17,395 nt of DNA from Thermoanaerobacterales bacterium (GTDB lineage Bacteria; Actinomycetota; Acidimicrobiia; Acidimicrobiales; JACDCH01). Position numbers and translations under genes: made by a program. Where the stretch lies: contig PKRH01000074.1 of NCBI GenBank assembly GCA_017577565.1, forward strand, positions 1-17,395, given 5' to 3'. Below, in pieces: positions 13,987 to 17,395 of this stretch; the stretch's first letter is position 1; every line of letters starts with the position of its first letter. Under the pieces are notes generated by a model, which searched no databases, was not told the DNA's origin, and worked only from the letters and a program-made list of their open reading frames with translations.

Positions 13987-14020
13987 CGGTCGGCGGGCCG
14001 AGACCCCGGCCCGCCGGCCG
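13987..14020 (+). terminator. Strong hairpin followed by TTT in the rtcB-treZ divergent region
   Basis: CGGTCGGCGGGCCG (13987-14000) pairs with CGGCCCGCCGGCCG (14007-14020) around the loop AGACCC. This gives a 14-bp stem with a single G-U pair if transcribed on the plus strand, and TTTC follows immediately at 14021. The form is that of an intrinsic terminator or attenuator reading toward treZ, 63 bases before its GTG. No plus-strand gene precedes it, so it may act in the treZ leader, block read-through, or be a protein-binding palindrome. Confidence 0.45.
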
Positions 14021-14083
14021 TTTCGCCGCACGGCGGGCGGGGAATGCCCCTGCCGTGCTCCGACCCCTCCTGGTGGTGTCGCC

Positions 14084-15841
14084 GTGACCACGCTGCGGGT
14101 GTGGGCGCCCCGGCCCCGGTCCGTGGCCGCGGTCGTCGACGGCCGGGCGGTCCCCGCCCGCCCGGCCGGCGGCGGCTGGTGGGAGGCCGAGGTCGGCGAG
14201 CTCGCGCCCGGCACCCGCTACGGCTGGTCGCTCGACGGCGGGCCGGTCCGCCCCGACCCCCGGGGTGCCCGCCTGCCCGACGGCGTGACCGGGCCGAGCG
14301 CGGTGGTCGACCTCGCCGCCCACGCCTGGGGCGACGACGGCTTCCGGGCGCCGCCCCTCGGCTCGTGGGTGATCTACGAGCTCCACGTGGGGACCTTCAC
14401 CCCCGAGGGGACCCTCGACGCCGCGATCGGGCGCCTCGACCACCTCGTCGAGCTCGGGGTCACGACGGTCGAGGTCATGCCGGTCGCCGCCTTCCCCGGG
14501 CGGCACGGGTGGGGCTACGACGGGGTCGGCCTCTACGCGGTGCACGAGCCCTACGGCGGGCCGCACGCGCTCCAGCGCTTCGTCGACGCCTGCCACCGCC
14601 GGGGGCTCGCCGTCGTGCTCGACGTCGTCTACAACCACCTCGGGCCGTCGGGGAACCACCTGGGGGAGTTCGGCCCCTACCTCACGGACCGGGCGGCCAC
14701 CCCGTGGGGCGACGCGGTGAACCTCGACGGGCCGGGCAGTGACGAGGTGCGGGCGTTCCTGGTCGACAACGCCCGGCAGTGGCTGCGGGACGTCCACGTC
14801 GACGGCCTGCGCCTCGACGCGGTGCAGACCCTGCACGACCGCTCGGCGCACCCGTTCCTGGCCGAGCTGGCCGAGGAGGTCGCGGCCCTGGCGGCGTCGC
14901 TGGGGCGCCCGCTCGTGCTGATCGCGGAGACCGACGCCAACGACCCCCGGCTGGTCGAGCCGCCCGAGGCGGGCGGGCTGGGGCTGGACGCCATGTGGAC
15001 CGACGACCTCCACCACGCGCTGCACGTCGCCCTCACCGGCGAGCGGGGCGGCCACCACCTCGACTTCACCGGGGCGGCGAGCGAGGTCGCCGACGTGCTC
15101 GCCCACGGCTACCGCTACCGGGGGCGGTGGTCGCCCAGCCGGGGGCGGCGCCACGGCCGCCCGCTGCACCCGGCCACGCCGCTGCACCGCCTGGTCGCCG
15201 GGCTGCAGAACCACGACCAGGTCGGCAACCGGGCCCGGGGCGAGCGGCTGGGCCACCTCGTCGACCCCGTGGCCCTCTACGGGGCCAGCGCGCTGGTGCT
15301 CACCGCGCCGCACGTGCCGCTGGTCTTCCAGGGCGAGGAGTGGGCGGCCTCCACGCCGTTCCTCTACTTCACCGACCACCCCGACCCCGACGTCGCCGCG
15401 GCGGTGCGGCGGGGCCGGCAGCGCGACCTGGCCCGCCTCGGGTGGTCGCCGGACGAGGTGGTCGACCCGCAGGACCCGGCGAGCCGGGAGGCGTCGGTGC
15501 TGCGGTGGGAGGAGCGGGACCACCCGCCCCACCGCGACGTCCTCGCCTGGTACCGGGAGCTGCTCGCGCTGCGCCGGCGCGAGCCCGCCCTGCGGGACGC
15601 CCGCCAGGGCTCGGTCGAGGCGTGGGGCGACGACCGGGCGGGCACCGTGGTCGTGCAGCGGGGCGACGTCGTGGTGGTGGCCGACGTCGGTGGGTCCGGC
15701 GGCCCCGTGCGGGTCGACGGCGCCGAGGAGGAGCTGGCGGCCAGCCCCGGCAGCCGGCTCGCCGGCGGCCACGCGGTGCTGGCCCCCGGCGGGGCGGTGG
15801 TGGCGCGGCGCCCGCCGGCGCCTCGGCCGGAGCCGGCGTGA
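14084..15841 (+). CDS. treZ: Malto-oligosyltrehalose trehalohydrolase (TreZ)
   Basis: The 585-residue GH13 enzyme releases trehalose from maltooligosyl-trehalose in the cytoplasm, the second step of the TreY-TreZ route from glycogen-like glucans. It opens with a short E-set/CBM48-like domain (1-90: LRVWAPRPRSVAAVVDG). The catalytic barrel follows with IYELHVGTFTPEGT (97-110), the region-I motif VLDVVYNHLGPSGNH (178-192), nucleophile Asp245 in GLRLDAVQTL, acid/base Glu282 in IAETDAND and Asp378 in NHDQVGNR. HVGTFTPEGT and the NHLGPSGN motif separate TreZ from branching and debranching enzymes. GTG 14084 is the start just before the first strand. The upstream ribosome site is weak, and a strong hairpin lies in the leader. 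No treY, treX or treS is in the window. Confidence 0.94.
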   Translation: MTTLRVWAPRPRSVAAVVDGRAVPARPAGGGWWEAEVGELAPGTRYGWSLDGGPVRPDPRGARLPDGVTGPSAVVDLAAHAWGDDGFRAPPLGSWVIYELHVGTFTPEGTLDAAIGRLDHLVELGVTTVEVMPVAAFPGRHGWGYDGVGLYAVHEPYGGPHALQRFVDACHRRGLAVVLDVVYNHLGPSGNHLGEFGPYLTDRAATPWGDAVNLDGPGSDEVRAFLVDNARQWLRDVHVDGLRLDAVQTLHDRSAHPFLAELAEEVAALAASLGRPLVLIAETDANDPRLVEPPEAGGLGLDAMWTDDLHHALHVALTGERGGHHLDFTGAASEVADVLAHGYRYRGRWSPSRGRRHGRPLHPATPLHRLVAGLQNHDQVGNRARGERLGHLVDPVALYGASALVLTAPHVPLVFQGEEWAASTPFLYFTDHPDPDVAAAVRRGRQRDLARLGWSPDEVVDPQDPASREASVLRWEERDHPPHRDVLAWYRELLALRRREPALRDARQGSVEAWGDDRAGTVVVQRGDVVVVADVGGSGGPVRVDGAEEELAASPGSRLAGGHAVLAPGGAVVARRPPAPRPEPA

Positions 15842-15872
15842 GGGCGGACGTGCGCCACCGGGCGGGCCCGCG

Positions 15873-17345
15873 ATGACCGACCCGGGGCCGGTGATGGCGG
15901 TCGCCGCCGGGCTCCTCCTGCTCGGCGTGCTGGCCAGCAAGGTGTCCGACCGCCTCGGCGTGCCGTCGCTGCTCCTGTTCCTGGCCATCGGCATGCTGGC
16001 CGGGTCGGAGGGGCCGGGTGGCATCGAGTTCGACGACGTCGAGCTGGCCCAGGGCGTCGGCGTCGTCGCCCTGGCCTTCATCCTCTTCGGCGGCGGGTTC
16101 GACACCGACTGGCGGGCCGTGCGCCCGGTGCTGGCCCCCGGGCTCCTGCTGGCCACCGCCGGCGTGCTGGTCACCGCCGTCGTGACCGGTCTCGTGGCGG
16201 CGCGGGTGCTCGACGTGTCGACCACGACGGGCCTGCTGCTGGGCTCGATCGTGTCCTCGACCGACGCCGCCGCGGTGTTCGCCATCCTGCGGTCGCGCAA
16301 CGTCAGCCTGCAGCCGCCGCTGCGGCCGCTGCTCGAGCTGGAGTCGGGCAGCAACGACCCCATGGCGGTGTTCCTCACCGTCGCCTGCATCGAGCTGCTC
16401 ACCGAGCCGGGCAGCTCGGTGGTCGACCTCGTGCCGCTGTTCGTGGCCCAGATGGGCGTCGGCGCCGTGGCCGGGTGGGCGCTCGCCCGCGCCGGGGTCG
16501 TGGTCCTCAACCGCCTGCGCCTGGGCTACGAGGGCCTGTACCCCGTGGCCCTCGTCGCCGTCGTGCTCGGGGTGTTCGGTCTGGCCTCCGTGGCCGGGGG
16601 CAGCGGTTTCCTGGCCGTCTACGTGGCGGGGCTCACCGTCGGCAACGCCCGCCGGGTCATCCACCGCCGGAGCCTGAAGCGGTTCGCCGACGGGCTGTCG
16701 TGGCTCATGCAGATCGCGGTGTTCCTCAGCCTCGGCCTGCTGGTGGTCCCGTCCGAGCTGGGCCCGATCGCCGGGCGGGCGCTGCTCGTCACGCTCGCGC
16801 TGATGGCCGTGGCCCGGCCGGTCGCCGTCGTGCCCCTGCTGGCGCCGTTCCGCCCGGGGCTGCGCCGGATGGCCATGGTGTCGTGGGTGGGGCTGCGGGG
16901 CGCGGTGCCGATCGTGCTCGCCACCTACCCGCTCGTCGAGGGCGTCCCGGGCGGCCGGCGGATCTTCGCCGTCGTCTTCTTCGTCGTGCTCGTCTCGGTG
17001 CTGGTGCAGGGCACGTCGATCCCGCTCGTGGCCCGGCGCCTGCGGGTCGACGCGCCGCTGGAGCGCCGCCCGGCCTACCCGGTCGAGGCCACCGACACCC
17101 TGGAGGGCTCGATGGAGCTGCACGAGCTGGCCGTGCCGGCGGGATCGGCTGCCGTCGGCCGCCGGCTCGTCGACCTGCAGCTGCCGCCGGGGGCGCTCGT
17201 CGTGCTGATCAGCCGGGGCGACGAGTTCACCGTCCCCCAGGGCTCGACGGCGCTGGAGGCCGGCGACACCGTCCTGCTGCTGGCCGACCGGTCGACGCTG
17301 CCGGCGGCGCGGGCGGTGATCGAGGGGCGGGACGGGGAGGGCTAG
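15873..17345 (+). CDS. CPA1-family K+/H+ (or Na+/H+) antiporter with TrkA-C domain (NhaP2/CvrA-like)
   Basis: The 490-residue protein is an inner-membrane cation/proton antiporter. About 12 hydrophobic segments span residues 8-385, from MAVAAGLLLLGVLASKVSDRLG to VVFFVVLVSVLVQG. Family motifs include GGGFDTDW (73-80), SSTDAAAVF (128-136), ESGSNDPMAV (157-166, with the Asn161-Asp162 ion-binding pair of electroneutral CPA1 members) and GLRGAVPIVLA (340-350). The cytoplasmic tail after about 410 (GSMELHELAVPAGSAAVGRRLVDLQLP ... GDTVLLLADR) is a TrkA-C/RCK-C ligand-sensing domain, as in CvrA/NhaP2 K+/H+ antiporters. The ion is inferred. The start is ATG 15873, with no strong ribosome site; the gap after treZ is only 31 bases, so the two genes may be cotranscribed. 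Confidence 0.92.
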   Translation: MTDPGPVMAVAAGLLLLGVLASKVSDRLGVPSLLLFLAIGMLAGSEGPGGIEFDDVELAQGVGVVALAFILFGGGFDTDWRAVRPVLAPGLLLATAGVLVTAVVTGLVAARVLDVSTTTGLLLGSIVSSTDAAAVFAILRSRNVSLQPPLRPLLELESGSNDPMAVFLTVACIELLTEPGSSVVDLVPLFVAQMGVGAVAGWALARAGVVVLNRLRLGYEGLYPVALVAVVLGVFGLASVAGGSGFLAVYVAGLTVGNARRVIHRRSLKRFADGLSWLMQIAVFLSLGLLVVPSELGPIAGRALLVTLALMAVARPVAVVPLLAPFRPGLRRMAMVSWVGLRGAVPIVLATYPLVEGVPGGRRIFAVVFFVVLVSVLVQGTSIPLVARRLRVDAPLERRPAYPVEATDTLEGSMELHELAVPAGSAAVGRRLVDLQLPPGALVVLISRGDEFTVPQGSTALEAGDTVLLLADRSTLPAARAVIEGRDGEG

Positions 17346-17346
17346 G

Positions 17347-17395
17347 GTGGCCGGCATCCGGAGCGTCCTCGTCGGCCTCGACGGCTCGGCGCACT
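17347..17395 (+). CDS. Universal stress protein (UspA-like), N-terminal fragment cut by window end
   Basis: A GTG at 17347, one base after the antiporter stop and 5 bases after a strong ribosome site GGGGAGGG (17334-17341), opens a frame reading VAGIRSVLVGLDGSAH. The SVLVGLDGSAH strand-turn is the typical first strand of UspA-family ATP-binding proteins, with the Asp of the DGS turn contacting nucleotide. Only 16 codons are visible, so the family call is provisional. The tight spacing implies an operon with the antiporter gene. Confidence 0.7.
   Translation, partial: MAGIRSVLVGLDGSAH

Noticed and set aside
14084..15841. Glycogen branching or debranching enzyme (GlgB/GlgX/TreX)
   Set aside because: Length near 585 residues, the ELHVGTFTPEGT segment and the NHLGPSGN motif after region I match TreZ better. 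The larger N-terminal and C-terminal domains of GlgB/GlgX are missing.
13220..16510. Very long minus-strand open frame of 1096 codons across rtcB, treZ and the antiporter
   Set aside because: It is a shadow of GC-rich codon structure. Its translation is low-complexity, full of His, Arg, Gly and Pro, without any domain, while the overlapping genes have clear family motifs.

Overview
The window is about 17.4 kb of extremely GC-rich DNA. Coding third positions are nearly all G or C, GTG and TTG starts are frequent, and genes are packed with overlapping stops and starts. This fits a high-GC actinomycete. The mix of CoA-thioester enzymes with branched-chain-amino-acid-type transporter parts is reminiscent of Acidimicrobiia, but that placement is an inference from gene style and was not tested by a search. 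The first 200 bases look like a damaged contig end: an adapter-like stretch, then 113 bases made only of G and C.

Region 1 (about 199-10517, + strand). A LivF-type ABC ATPase with an unreadable 5' end is followed, after a short less-GC-rich gap, by a run of nine genes. They encode a LivK-type ligand-binding protein without a signal peptide, a two-module dimeric alpha/beta-barrel-like protein, a two-domain MaoC-like dehydratase, a crotonase, an acyl-CoA dehydrogenase, two tandem crotonases, an AMP-forming acyl-CoA ligase and an SDR oxidoreductase. Six successive junctions are 4-base stop/start overlaps, so this is one translationally coupled unit. Together the enzymes could activate an acid to its CoA ester, oxidise it, hydrate or isomerise it and reduce or oxidise a keto/hydroxy intermediate. 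The substrate is unknown. The two tandem crotonases lack the usual catalytic glutamates and share a perfect 104-bp repeat, which suggests duplication with recent gene conversion.

Region 2 (10543-13940). On the minus strand lies a phosphoribosyltransferase-alpha/beta hydrolase fusion. Divergent from it is an archease gene, which runs tail to tail into a minus-strand rtcB RNA ligase gene. Archease is the known activator of RtcB, so this is an RNA repair or tRNA ligation pair with unusual convergent orientation.

Region 3 (13941-17395, + strand). A divergent intergenic region with a strong 14-bp hairpin leads into treZ (malto-oligosyltrehalose trehalohydrolase), a CPA1-family K+/H+ or Na+/H+ antiporter with a C-terminal TrkA-C domain, and the first 16 codons of a probable universal stress protein cut by the window end. 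Trehalose release, cation exchange and a Usp protein together suggest an osmotic/stress theme. No rRNA, tRNA, CRISPR array, insertion sequence or phage gene was seen.
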